Part shown: positions 13,343 through 27,000 of the stretch, piece after piece
Layout: each line of letters opens with the position of its first letter
How positions within the stretch are numbered: position 1 is the first letter of the stretch
Assembly: GCF_000764305.2 (NCBI RefSeq)
Contig: NW_025936295.1
Location: forward strand, 496,001-560,000
Reading direction: 5' to 3'
From: Hyalella azteca
Taxonomy: Eukaryota > Arthropoda > Malacostraca > Amphipoda > Hyalellidae
DNA: 64,000 bases
Notes under the pieces: model-generated
The model's input: only the letters and a program-made list of their open reading frames with translations
What the model was told of the DNA's origin: nothing
Database searches by the model: none
Made by a program: the position numbers and the translations under genes

Positions 13343-13995
13343 CAGTCGTAGCCAAAACATTTGTCGCAATTGATATATTTTGGATTATTGAATTATGAAG
13401 TCCAAATGAAATCACGATCAATCAAATATTTATTTTTAGAAAAAAAAGGAAAAAATTATCACGAACGAAATCTCACACGAAAAATTTAAATTATGACAAA
13501 TTTAATCAAGGTATGAATATTTGCAATGCTGACCCCTATTACGAAGAACCTCTACTATTATCTTAGGCAGGATATAAATCAATTTCTGTATGAGGTTATT
13601 ATCAATAGAGTTCCATTCATGCAAAATCAAATCCTGTAAGTCCTTTTCAGAAGTTGGCTTGTGTTTACCTTCTTATGTTTACCCTCTTTGAGAATGGCCC
13701 ATGAACTTTCGATAGGGTTCAAATCTGGAGAATTTCCAAGCCATGGTGTCAATTCTTTAATAGTAAAATAAAAAAATTATTAAAAAAAATTAATACTTTA
13801 ATTGATCTCACTGACACTAAGACAAGGAGCATCATCGTGCTGGAAAATGCAATTTCGGTCATGGAACTGATTGTTAATTAATGTAATCATTTCTTCTATC
13901 AGAAATATTTCGTACCAAACTGCATTCATTGCCGTGCTTGTGGGAAATAAATGAAGTTATCCTGTTCCCTGAACTGAGAAGCAGCCCCGAACATG
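13343..13995 (-). pseudogene. decayed Tc1/mariner transposase fragment
   Basis: Read on minus, broken frames give VRGCFSVQGTG, then FQHDDAPCLS (family form FQQDNAPC, second catalytic Asp region), then NSPDLNPIESSWAILK (the DxE-end signature with the last catalytic Glu), then HEWNSIDNNLIQKL and RGQHCKY at the C-terminus. Stops and frameshifts separate the parts. A Tc1-like terminal inverted repeat CAGTCGTAGCCAAAACATTT begins at 13343 next to a TA. The N-terminal DNA-binding half and the opposite end are missing, so the copy is dead. Confidence 0.85.
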
Positions 13996-16900
13996 CATGT
14001 ACGGTGCCTGTACGTAAGTTAATTACATGAAATAAATCATATCATTCATGAAAAATCATTTTTCTATAATATTTTATTATGCCGATTCGTACAAACAAAT
14101 TACTCAAAAATTTATCGTAAATAGCAGGACAGGTCTATTAGAAACAAATTAATACGAATTATACGGACGAAAATGTATAATCTTAAAATATTGCAAACTT
14201 TCAATAATCTATCGGTTTCCTAGCTTATGGATTTGTATAGTTAGTTTTTGTTCCAATTCTAATTCTAATTGTGTACTTTTGAGTCTCCCGTGCAACTCAT
14301 TGTATTCGTAATATCGTCATTGATAGACGTTAGATTAACTATACGAATTTGGAGTGTATATATGAACTGGTATTTAGAAAACATTGATATTAATTATATT
14401 TATCAGCAGTGCACATTGGGACCATTTAATATTCAGCTACACCAGTTAATGCAGTTTGAATATAAGAAATTAAATATAATTTTTACAGAATTTCAAATCA
14501 TGGATAGTATATTTACATCAAAATGAACTAATAATCAATAATTATCAGATGATAGTCAATTTAACATAACCAAATCGATTTGAATTTTTGATAGGGATGC
14601 CATAGGACATGTAATGAGAGCCCCCACGCCCAGCACTTGCGGTCACCATTATTTATAAATAAAGAAACTTAACGCACGAAAACATCTTGAATATTGAGCT
14701 AAATCTAAATCGCAGTGATTAGTGAACAACATGAAGTGAAAAAATAGCTCTAAATAATTCTTGTTTTATTATTTGACGCTGGCGATCGTGATAATTGTAG
14801 CCGCACGCAGCGCGGCTTCAGTCGCAGAAAATGTCGTGCCAATGATTGATTTTGTGTCTGCTTAGCTCTTCTATCTGAATTTAATCTTTAAAATAAAGTG
14901 AATTGTTAGCCATTTTAATTTTTCCAATTCTTTGTTATGTGTATAAACAGGATCGACTATTTTGTCAATCCTGCTATCGTATAATTGTATTGTATTGTAT
15001 ATTTATTGAAGTTGTCGATTCAGAAACAATGTTAAAAAATGAATCCAGTGCCCCCTATTGTATCGATTTGGAACTTTTTATATAATTGGAAATAACCAAT
15101 TATCTTGATGAATAATTCATTTTTTAAGTAATGCAATAAAAGACTTTGAATTTAATACGCCTACATGTTTTCATAATAATCGCAATCCTTCGACGTCTTT
15201 GAAATTGACAAAAAAGACTTCCTTGGTTGAATACTAACGTTCTTTCTGGAAAAAAACAATGGTATTTTTTTAGAGGATTTTATTACACAAAAACTTAAGT
15301 TTTTTGAAGGACAACTTGACATCACTCACAACTATAACGTACAATTTGAACTTAATGTCCTCTTACCACACAGACAGAGCGAACGACTTCGCTGGAAATT
15401 ACACAATGATGAGTATGAAATATATCTACAGGGTATTACATACATAAATAAATTACGATCGAATTTAGTATGTAAGACAAGATTCCATTAAGTTTGTACA
15501 AGTTAATAATTATTCAATAGGAAATGAATACAGATGAGATCTGTTCGATTTATTCATCAATTCATTCATCCAAAACTGAGCATAGAAAAAGAAATTTATT
15601 CAGGAGAAAAATTATGCCCATTTTAAACTAATTTCACGAAGTAATTGATACCTTATGAACTGTTTTTCCACACTAATCGATCATATAACTATATTAAACT
15701 TCCTGTTGTACAATATATAAAAATTTAAGAATTTTAAGAATTTTCAAACTGATTTAAGGGTTATAAAAAATGTAAACAGTCTAGTTCAGATATATTTGAA
15801 TTCAAACGAATTCAATTCGAATTTTTCAAAGAGAAACTTTATTCTTCGTAGCTCTTGTGCTAAGTAGAAAAGATTCAATCTTTGTACCTACAAATTTTGG
15901 GGTAATTTATGCATGACAATAGGGAGAAATAACTCGTGTATCCTTGTTTAACGTATTAATTCAGAGAATTTCCGACTTGAGTTCACATGAGTAATTACAC
16001 TGAATTCATATTGAAAAATTGTTAATAGAATGAAATCAAGGAAAAGTCATCAATCAGAGATTTAATATTTAATTTTTCGTAAATATACTGATTGAATATG
16101 TGAGACCCTATGCTGCTAGTGTCAAAAAATTAATGCATATGAAATTAAAATATCATCCACATGAAAGTTCCTTTACTAATGCCCATTATGAATTTTAGTT
16201 TCGTGTCCGCAAAAATAAAATTGAAACTGAATGGTTTGGTCGTGTAAATTATTATGGAAATTCAAAATATTACGGTTTCCGAAATTCTTCGATAAATTTT
16301 CCTATTGAAATTTGACACAAAGAGTATTTCCTTGTGTTTTTTTAATTGCCTTTATTCCTCATTTAAATTCAAGTTTCCATAAGTAGATTTGCAATTTTGT
16401 TTTCAGAAAAACTTGCATGCTCGAAAACTCAAAATTCCTATACTCTCTAGCCACATTTTCATTACTAAAACTTCACTTCTAAAGTTAATCATCTTACAGT
16501 TAGGTATATTTACATACAATGCTCGTTTTCCCTTAAATAATATATTTAATATATATACACTGGCACATACTACACCGAGCTTTTCAAAGTTCCATCAAAT
16601 TAGTCTGTTTCTATAAATGATTTTCCTGGGTTACTGAATATTAACTAATCACAAAACGATAATATGCGCGTACTATAAGACCTGTAGATGAATATTGCGA
16701 ATTAAACTATATACCTACATAGTTCATAATATATACACTACATATAGTAAGTTGTTAGTATGTATAAATAGAGTACATTATGCCAGCTACTAAATGTGGC
16801 AAGACAATTTGACGAAATAAACATTTGTGATAACTATTTGATGGTCATAATTACAAATGAGGCATGTTTAATTTAGTTAAATTTTTTATTAAAGCTAAGT

Positions 16901-17580
16901 CGCGAGAGTTTGTTCAATAGCCATAAAGAAATCCGGTATGAAGCCTTTGCTATTTGAAATTTATAACTAACGTTTTATACAAAACAGATCAATATCGACA
17001 CGATAATCTAGTACAATAAAACGAGCCATTACTTGCGACTCGATTAAAGTGCTTTAAACTTTACAAAAGACAGCTAGTAAATTGTCCCTCGTATACACAA
17101 ACATTAATAAATTAAAGTTCACCACAATATGACAAATGAATACATTGAATGTTGCAATGAATAAACTTTTGTCGATGTGAAAAATGGCAATCATGTAGTG
17201 TGTCAATCCATTATTCAGTCTTTGTTATTTTCACTTTAAGAGAGTTAAAATTCATATTTATAATTCAGCGATATTTTTTAATGTCTACATGTTTTTCGGA
17301 CAAAATTTTAACGATGGCATCGACTTTTGTCCAAAATAAAGTTCGAATTTCACCGATGGTATTTAATTCTTTTCATGATGGTATTGATATATATCTCATG
17401 ATAGTCACTGAAAATCTTTTAAATCTATTATTTTATATTCCAACTCTCATCTGAAGATAAGTGATAGATGTAGATATAACTCTTCGCCATTTCTTTTACT
17501 ATTATAAATATTAATTTGATATTAATCTCCAACAGATTAATGAAGATATTAAATCCATAGCAAATTAATAACTTGTCATG
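13996..17580. other. 3' flank of dac; no gene seen
   Basis: AT-rich sequence without recognisable genes or arrays. Part of it (at least 16.9-17.9 kb) may be dac 3' UTR. Confidence 0.4.
16885..16890 (-). terminator. candidate dac polyadenylation signal AATAAA
   Basis: This is the first canonical AATAAA on the minus strand after the stop codon that I found, about 1.05 kb downstream. ATTAAA variants occur nearer (for example 17277-17282). Which one is used cannot be told from sequence. Confidence 0.2.
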
Positions 17581-17584
17581 AATG

Positions 17585-17991
17585 TTGTCAAATAAAATTC
17601 TTCACCACACGGAGCAAAAAGGAACTTTTTTGCGCAATACATTCTTGAATTAAATTTCTTCATATAGTATTAAACTTTTATAACTTCTGATCATGAATGT
17701 TGTCAAATTCTTCACCACACTTAGCAAAATAAAATTACATAATGCATCACCAAATTACATTCGATTATAATCAGTAATTTACATTCATCGCCAGGATCCA
17801 ACACTAGTGGCGGCTACGAGACCAGGTGCGACCATGAGACGTGAATGTTGTCAAATAAAATTTTTCACCACACTTAGCAAAATAAAATTACATAATGCAT
17901 CACCAAATTACATTCGATTATAATCATTAATTTAAATTTATCGCCAGGAGCCAACACTAGTGGCGGCTACGAGACCAGGTGCGACCATGAG
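17585..17991. repeat. 153-bp tandem duplication of dac CDS end and 3' sequence
   Basis: The block TCGCCAGGAKCCAACACTAG through GCGACCATGAGAC occurs at 17941 (the real CDS end) and again at 17788. Each is followed on the low-coordinate side by TTCACCACACTTAGCAAAAT, with a further partial unit near 17600. The copy also retains an in-frame stop (TGA in place of TAA). Confidence 0.9.
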
Positions 17992-18095
17992 ACGATCGCT
18001 GGACTCCTTAGCCAGGCCCTGCAGCACGTCTCCAGCCTGTAGTCCGTCCTGCTGGAAGTCCGACGTCAGGGCGTCGATTTCCTTACGTAGCGAGT
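17938..18095 (-). CDS. dac: dac exon 7: terminal coding exon and stop
   Basis: The exon starts after the acceptor TTCTCCATCCGCAG at 18096 and runs to the TAA at 17940-17938. It supplies residues 717-768. The junction codon GAC gives DSLRKEIDALTSDFQQDGLQ; a DSLR motif at the same position is known in vertebrate DACH proteins. The tail (DRLMVAPGLVAATSVGSWR) does not resemble a motif I know. The last ~53 nt of the CDS plus about 100 nt of 3' sequence are duplicated directly downstream at 17785-17841 (153-bp period). The acceptor is only about 26 bp from a large 20/23-bp minisatellite. Confidence 0.88.
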
Positions 18096-21000
18096 CTGCG
18101 GATGGAGAAGAGGAAGGTCCTACTAGGGATTAGTCATTGTTGCTCGATTATTATTATTATTATCATGATACACGAGGAAGGTCCTACTAGGGATTAGTCA
18201 TTGTTGCTCCAATTGATTAGTGATTTTTGCTAGAGATAAGTGATTGTTGCTAGTGAGATTAGTGATTTTTGCTAGGTACAAGTGATTGTTGCTAGGGATA
18301 GATGATTGTTGCTAGTGGGATTAGTGATTGTTGCTAGGTATAAGTGACTGTTGCTAGAGATAAGTGACTGTTGCCAGCGGGATTAGTGATTGTTGCTAGG
18401 GATAAGTGATTGTTGCTAGGGATAGGTGACTGTTGCTAGGGATAAGTGACTGTTGCTAGGGATTGGTGTCTGTTGCTAGGGATAAGTGACTGTTGCTAGT
18501 GGGATTAGTGATTGTTGCTAGTGGGATTAGTGATTGTTGCTAGGTATAAGTGATTGTTGCTAGGGATAAGTGACTGTTGCTAGGGATTGGTGTCTGTTGC
18601 TAGGGATAAGTGACTGTTGCTAGTGGGATTAGTGATTGTTGCTAGTGGGATTAGTGATTGTTGCTAGGTATAAGTGATTGTTGCTAGGGATAAGTGACTG
18701 TTGCTAGAGATAAGTGATTGTTGCTAGGGATAGGTGACTGTTGAGATAAGTGACTGTTGCTAGAGATAAGTATTGCTCCAAGTGATTAGTGATTGGTGAC
18801 AGTGGGATTAGTGACTGTTGCTAGGGATTAGTCTTTGTTGCTCGAACTTTATTGTTATGATACGTTGCCATTAATTATTATTGATTTTATTGGCAATTTA
18901 CCATTAGTAACATGATATCGCTTGATAGAAATTTGATATTTCATTTTATAATAAACCGATGTTGTTGTGTTTGAAAATCATCTGAATGAATATTGATATA
19001 ACTTTAAAGCATTCGAATATTTATTTAACAAGCGTTCATTTTGATAAAAATTAATTGATTTTAACTAATTGGCAAATATTTATTCAATTTCGACTAATGG
19101 CAACAATAGCTCAATGCTCAGGTTGAAAACTTTCTGGAAATTCAATTTCCTCAACAAATTCAATTTGAAAGCAAATTCAATTTGCTTCAGTCGTTTCGGC
19201 ATCTAATTTATTCATCCTGTATATCAATGACTACTCATACATTCTTCTAATTATTCCTACAATATAAGAAAGAATGGCCATTTCCCTTGGCGTTATTATA
19301 TTCCTCCTTTATCTCAATTGCTGATCCTCAAATCACATCATTATTCCGGCAGTATTACATCCAATAACAGTTGTCTAATTACTAAAAAGGATATCAAAAC
19401 GACTGTTGTGATCAATACTATTACAATAACTTACTGCATTACGGTCAATAACAATATAAAAACATTTTCCCGTCTTACCATTGGCTTCTGCCATAGCGTC
19501 CGAAGAGTCGGTATATGGCCGGCATTTCAAGACGACTGTTGTAACCAATAATAATAAAATAACCTATATATAAAAATCAATGACAATATGAAAACATTTT
19601 CCCGTCTTACCATTGGCTTCTGCCATAGCGTCTGAAGAGTCGGTGTGGCCGGTATTTCAAGACGACTGTAGTGATCAATATTACAATAACCAACTATATA
19701 AAAATCAATGACAATATGAAAACATTTTCCCGTCTTACCATTGGCTTCTGCCATAGCGTCTGAAGAGTCGGTATGGCCGGTATCTCAAGACGAATGTAGT
19801 AACCAATAATATTACAATAACCTATATATAAAAATCAATGACAATATGAAAACTTTTTCCCGTCTTACCATTGGCTTCTGCCATAGCGTCCGAAGAGTCG
19901 GTATGGCCAGCATTTCAAGACGACTGTAGCTATCAGTAATATTACAATAACCTACTATATAAAAATTATTGATAATATAAAAACATTTTCCCGTCTTACC
20001 ATTGGCTTCTGCCATAGCCTCTGAAGAGTCGGTGTGGCCGGCATCTCCCTCTTTGCGCTTCCGTTGCACGACCTCCAAGTCTAGACGTTCTTGCAAGCGT
20101 CGGCGCAGTTTCTTGAGTTTAGCGCAACGTTTTTGCATCAGGATTCGATTTTTGTGTTCTTCCTGAAGCTGCTTTTCCAAAGACTCCCTCATTTCTCGTT
20201 CACGCAATACCTCCATTTTTAGCTCAGCTGTTGAACATTGCAATGAAATGTGATTAGTTTGTAGTCGCAGTATTATTCTTAATGGTAAATATTGACAGTA
20301 TTAATATGAAAGAAATTAATCTATTTATTTGATTATTACTAGAGTAATGGACATGAAATTATTTTCCATTAATTTTTGGGGAAAATTGTTCTTTGTCTGT
20401 ACCAAAAGTTATGACAAGAGAAAAAGTTATTCTTCAAAACATGGTTTTAGATAATTTTATCATCTGCAAAACCGTCCAGCATCGTTACTTTTTTAAAACC
20501 TAATGCTGAAAAGATGCTATTTTCTTCCCAGTTTATCAGCTTTTAAATTATTTAAACACATGAACGATTATTTATGAATAAATAAATAAACGAGTATATG
20601 CATCATCTCCCCACAATCGCAGAAAATTTGGCACAAATCATGCAGGTATCGCAAATGAATTAGAAATATAGGAAAATATCAACAAAGTTCAATAGATCTT
20701 CTCACCTTTCGGTGTTGTGTCTTAAATTAAAAAATTAAAAAATTAGGCACAAATCATGCAGGTATTGCAAATGAATTAGAAATATAGGAAAATATCAACA
20801 AAATCAATAGATCTTTTCACCTTTCTCGTGTTGCGTCCTCCTCTCATGATGGCGGGCGTTCTCCTCAGCCACTCTAAGTAGCCCCAAAATATTCCTCAGC
20901 AGAACCTCAGTTGAGGACAACGGGGCTGACCCTAGCAGCCCCACGGGGGGGATCATGGAGCTGATGGGGGACGGGCCCAGTTGGGTCTGGCCCGGGGTAC

Positions 21001-24000
21001 TCGAAGACCGCCCCCACATGTCGAGGGTGTCCATGGCTGAATATTGAGCGTAAAAACAAAATATTATTTTTTGAGTGCAATTTATAATTTATATTCAAAG
21101 AAAAAAAACAATCTCTCAAGCCAAGACCATCAGTACTACCATATCCGTCATACAGGACTAATCAGGAAAAATAAATAGAAATAACGGGAAAAGATACGAT
21201 ATTTCTAACATTACCATCCTTGTAATAAATTATATAATTTCATATACTATGGAAAACGATTCTCAACCTTCCTCTTTATAGATGTCATCATGGATGACAC
21301 ATCAGATAATATCTACCGAGAAACAAGTTTAAATATCTTCATTCTAATATCTTTAGACGACTTACATTCATCTTTATCGATATCATCATCATCCATTTCG
21401 GACAGCCTTTCTTCGTCTCGAGACGAGCTTTGTTGTTGTCTATCGTCATCATCGTGCATGGCTCGCTCCGAGTCGTGACTGATCGTGTCGAGACGATCTT
21501 GCGCACGGTTCTCATCCTGCCCCGTGACTTCGTCAACTTTGGATAAATTTAGAATCGGAGACCCGTTTCTGCTGGACGCAGATCTATTGTTCATATCGGA
21601 ATCCTTGTTGTTGGAATGCTGCTGTGCTTGACTCGACGCCGAGCCGTGTGGATCATGAGCATCGTCTAATACTGTTGAATTAGCGGAAGACGTGGGGGGT
21701 GTGGGAGAAGATGTAGAGGGTGGAATGAGTGACGTAGGAGTGTAGGGAGCGCTAACCGAGTGTAGCTTATTCTGTTGTTGCTGTTGCTGTTGCAACTGAT
21801 GTTGCTGGAAAAGATGTTGCTGTTGGTGGAGGTGATGTTGCAGCAAAGTGGACGATCCCAAGGAAGTGGGTGTGAAAGTAGGAGGAAGACTTCCACGGCG
21901 TTGGTCATTGGACAACTGGCGTTCGCGCTCTAGACGTTCTTCGTGGATTCTGTAACAGGGAGAAATTTTTGTCTCTATTAAGGAATATATCCAAAAAGAG
22001 GAGAAAAACGATTAAATTATGATTTTTGACATTAATTATAGAAAGGTTCAATTCTGTAAGCAAAATCCTTGATGATCATAATTTGGATTGCGCCGCATAC
22101 ATGTTGTACGCGAGGCTGTAACGAATATCACAATTCATGACTATTAAGACTACGATATTCTCACAGAGTTCACAAAATATCGGAAAACATCAAGCGAAGA
22201 AATCTGCGTTAATTTCAAGAAGCGAAAAGCCGGCACAGAGCACAATGAGAGTAAAACACGACTGATTATAATGCGAGCCTAATCTTCTTAAGGTCCATCA
22301 TTCCCTTTCGTTGAGGCTTTTGAGCTCCCTCGTACACGTGCCTCTTCTCTTTTGTCATGACGAGAAGAAGGGCTCAGTTTCTGTGCCATTCTTCGGTTGC
22401 GCGCGGTCGCGACTACCAAACAAAAGGCTGACATCTTGCAAAACTGTCAACCGTGTCAAGGAGCTGCCTTTTGGCTCCTTTCAGAGATGTTTTTTGCATA
22501 TTGCAATTTTTGCAGGAACTTTATCCATGGTTCAAGGGTTCAAAAAAATAGCAGATTGTGTTACAAATTTATTCGTGAAGGTGCAGGAGACTTAGAGCTT
22601 TATTTCAATTTTTGCGATCTATTTTGACCATAACAATGATTATAAATAGAGAGAAAAATTTAGATTATACCCCAAAATCAGCTTTCTTTAAATGGATTTA
22701 TCTTGATAACGATACTGTTTCTGGACAGATTATTCTGAGGTATAAATTTAAACAATGGTTTTATCTTCTACGATACTGTATCTGGACTGCTTATTCTAGC
22801 TTCTTTAAATTTAAACAATCGTTACCTTGATAACGAAACTGTATGTGGACCGCTGATTTTGAGGTATAAAGCTAAACATTAAATGTATCCATGAACATTT
22901 CACTGGTATAGCTGTTGCTTCTAGTGTTGCATGCATGTAAGGCCTGCAGAATCTGGTGGCGCTCTAATCGAAGATTGGGGCCTTCATTCTGGCGATTTTT
23001 TCCTTGCCGGGGACTTTGACGTCTAAGAAATAGATGAAGACAGGCAGCCGGCAGCAACTCGTTGATGCAGTAACACAATGTGCCAATATTGATCAGTCGC
23101 AGCCAACATCACACCGTATTGTTGCGCCTCCGATGCTCGCCATTCAACAATGATTGATTGCAAAATGGAAGACGCTTATCGATTGAGAAATTCGATTGAA
23201 TTTTTTCTGCACGCTTCAGTGGTATTCCTTTCACCGCAGCCGGGTTTCTTCAAGGATAAACTTAGTCTGAAATATCACGTTGCATGTGAGCGATCTTAGC
23301 TGGAGTGGTGGCATATAACGGCATATACAGAACGGTGTTGCAAGGGTGAATAACTTAATTATTTTCACTCTCCTTCACAAAAACGTATTGATTAACGCCT
23401 TCGCGGATTATATAATTAACCAGAAGATACTCAGAAATGAAATGGGGAAAAAATAACAATTGTTCAGCTTCCATCACTTCCTAATTCACCCTGACATTGA
23501 ATATTAAATGTTCTATTGAAGAATATCTTACTCAATATATATACTCAATTACATCCTACCCCAATAATTGAGCTCCTCAAAGGTCAGGCATTTAGCTTTC
23601 ATTTTGGCTTCAATGTCTGTTTTTACCTAAAAATTGGGCCATGTACTCTAGTGTTATTTCTACCGGAATTGTAAATCAGATCGCTATTGAAGAGTGAAGC
23701 TTCTTCTCACTCGTGCACACGGTGGGTATTCAGTACCGCTTCCTAATTGTGGGCTACGTCGAGTCCCACTAAGCCTAACAGTTATAAATGTTGCGTATAA
23801 ATGTTAGGTGCGCGTTGGGCAACTACCCACGCGTAAACAACCTACAGTATATGCGTATACTTGGCCTATCTTTGAACCATTTGAATATTTGTTAATGAAT
23901 GCTGCTGGGAATGGCTAAATTTGTTTTCACGATGCGCGTTGGGCAACTACCCACGCGTAAACAACCTTCAGCTACATACGTATACTTGGCCTATCTTTGA

Positions 24001-27000
24001 ACCATTTGAATATTTGTTAATGAATGCTGCTGAGAATGGCCAAATTTGTTTTCACGATGCGCGTTGGGCAACTACCCACGCGTAAACAACCTTCAGCTAC
24101 ATGCGTATACTTGGCCTATCTTTGCTGCATTTGAATATTTGTTAATGAATGCTGCTGGGAATCGTCAAATTTATTTTCACGAGCAGCCATTTATTTCCTG
24201 CATGAGATTATTGAATAAATATAGCCATTACAATGGATTTAAAATGTCATGTAAAACAGTCCGGTTCCAAATTTTATGACCACCAAACTGAGAAGAAAAT
24301 TTAAATTCATCACGATATACAGAAAAACATTGGGTTGTTAATCTTTGTGGAATAGTAGAAAAATTAACCTATATGTGCAAACAGTTGCAAAGGCATTTGT
24401 AATGTATTTATGTATACGCTTTAAACCAAATTATTTTCAAACAGCACATTCATGTATTGACGATGTTTCAAATGTGACCGCTTTAACCCAAATTATTTCC
24501 AAACAGCACATTCATGTATTGACGATGTTTCAAATTTGACAACATTAATTTTCAAATCAAAAAGAGCTACGAAATACCAACGTCAACGAAAAATACCGCT
24601 CGATTCATTTTTCAAACAGCAAATCCGTGTATTGTCGATGTTTCAAATTTGATAACATTAATTTTAAAATTAAATGGAGCTACGAAATACCAACGTCAAC
24701 GAAAAATACCGCTCGATTTATTGCAAGAAAAACTAACACTTATTATTTGTAGATCAAGTCTGTATTTATTCGGCGGCCATGAGTGGCCACCACTACTTCG
24801 CCTTAGATCTCCGTAGCAGGAGCCAGGCTTCGTGACCGAGTGTAATTGCCACCGCTTGATTTACAGACTTCAAGAGCACATACTTTGTACTCACTACCAG
24901 AATAGCCACACCTACGAGCCATCGTCATTGCATTGCATACATAAAGCCCACACACAACTCGTCTTGGCATGATTCTAACTCCATAACTTCCAGGTTAACT
25001 TTACAACGCTTATACCAGAATAGCCACACCTACAAGCCATCGTCATTGCATTGCATACATAAAGCCCACACACAACTCGTCCTGGCATGATTCTAACTCC
25101 ATAACTTCCAGGTTAACTTTACAACGCTTATACCAGAATAGCCACACCTACAAGCCATCGTCATTGCATTGCATACATAAAGCCCACACACAACTCGTCC
25201 TGGCATGATTCCAACTCCCTAACTTCCAGGTTAACTTTACAACGCTTATACCAGAATAGCCACACCTACAAGCCATAGTCATTGCATTGCATACATAAAG
25301 CCCACACACAACTCGTCATGGCATGATTCTAACTCTCTAACTTCCAGGATAACTTTACAACGCTTATAGCTGTTGATGGATTTGACAGATAAATAAAAGG
25401 TTGGACAAGTTACTCGTTAACCTTTACAACATAAACATAACCTTTAACCTGTCACAACATAGAAGAGGTGTCGTTATAAAGTAAATTATCCCTGAGTATG
25501 TTCGTTTTACGTTTCTATCCGTCCATGGTACAAAGATTACGTTTAGGAGGTGAGTCATGAATATGTCTAACCAAACATCCAGGACGTTCTCTTTTCATTT
25601 CACATTTCAAGTTCGCTATTTTATATCTTCAATATCGTTAGTACGAATTTTCGGAGAAAAATTTAATATATTATGTACTGTCATTGTCATCGTTGTTGTT
25701 CTGCTTATGTTATCGTTGCGGAACGGAAAATTTAATGGAATTATACAGAACAGACGGTGCGTAAATATTTCATTCTATTCCAACTTTAGGACGCCATGTG
25801 ACACACGGATTTTGGTTCACGCATTTTGGTAATCACGTATAAAGTAAATAAATGATGATCAAACTCCATACGATTAAAACTTCACTCGATTTCAGACTGC
25901 ACGATCACAAGTATAACTAGTCATTCAGTACCGAATATTCATACGATCACAACTGTAACTCGTGCATCAGTACAAAACATTAACTCTTTCACAAATATAA
26001 CTCGTACTGCATTACAAACAAATCAACCAAACATTCACGCGATCCAGACCCCCACGATTACGAACACATCGTGTTATACGGCCGTGCGCACTGATGGAGT
26101 TCGGCACACGGCCATAAGCACAACATAATCTCATGGCAATGATAGTGAGTGCTGACTATGATTCATCATCACAGGGGCGAAACCCCCACTAATGGACATG
26201 GGGGGCAATGGCAGGGATAATGACCGTCGTGTTGCCGATCAAACGTACAATTTAGCAACATAAACTATTGCAATGACACCTCCGGCTGCCGCGCACGGAC
26301 AACACGTAGCTACACTGCAGAACTTGTAGTAAGTAGGAACACCGCAGAACTTGTAGTAAGTAGCAACACCGCAGAACTTGTAGTAAGTAGCTACACTGCA
26401 GAACTTGTAGTAAGTAGCTACACTGCAGAACTTGTAGCAAGTAGCTACACTGCAGAACTTGTAGTAAGTAGCTACACTGCAGAACTTGTAGTAAGTAGCA
26501 ACACCGCAGAACTTGCAACAAGTAGCAACTACCAAAGAACTTGCAACAAGTAGAAACATCTAATGAACTAGCTACAAGTAGTAACTACCAAAAAACTTGT
26601 AGCAAGTAGCAACTACCGCAGAACTTGTAACAATTAGCTACTGCCGCTGAACTTGCAGCATATAGCAACCGCCGTAAAAATAGTTACAAATACGAACTAC
26701 CAAGAACTTGCAACATGTACCAAATACCTCAGAACTTGCAACAGAAACCAATTACTACAGAACTTGTAAAAAGTACCAACCAACACTGAACTTGCAGCTA
26801 GCACAAACTACCACTGTGCTTGCAACAAGTAGCCTCACCACAAAACTCGCAACAAGCACCAACTACTGCAGAGGTTGAAGCCATAACCTCACTGCCACAG
26901 AACTTGCAACAATCGAATAATGGCCCCGCAGGTTTTTTTTTCTTCCTGCAATCGCAGCAATTGTGGAACAAACTGCTGCTTGTCTTGAGGTCTAAATGGC

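Noticed and set aside
26239..26559. 106-codon minus ORF with nine-residue repeats (SVATYYKFC)
   Set aside because: The 27-bp unit is a multiple of 3, so the frame stays open by construction; the flanking sequence is not coding-like.
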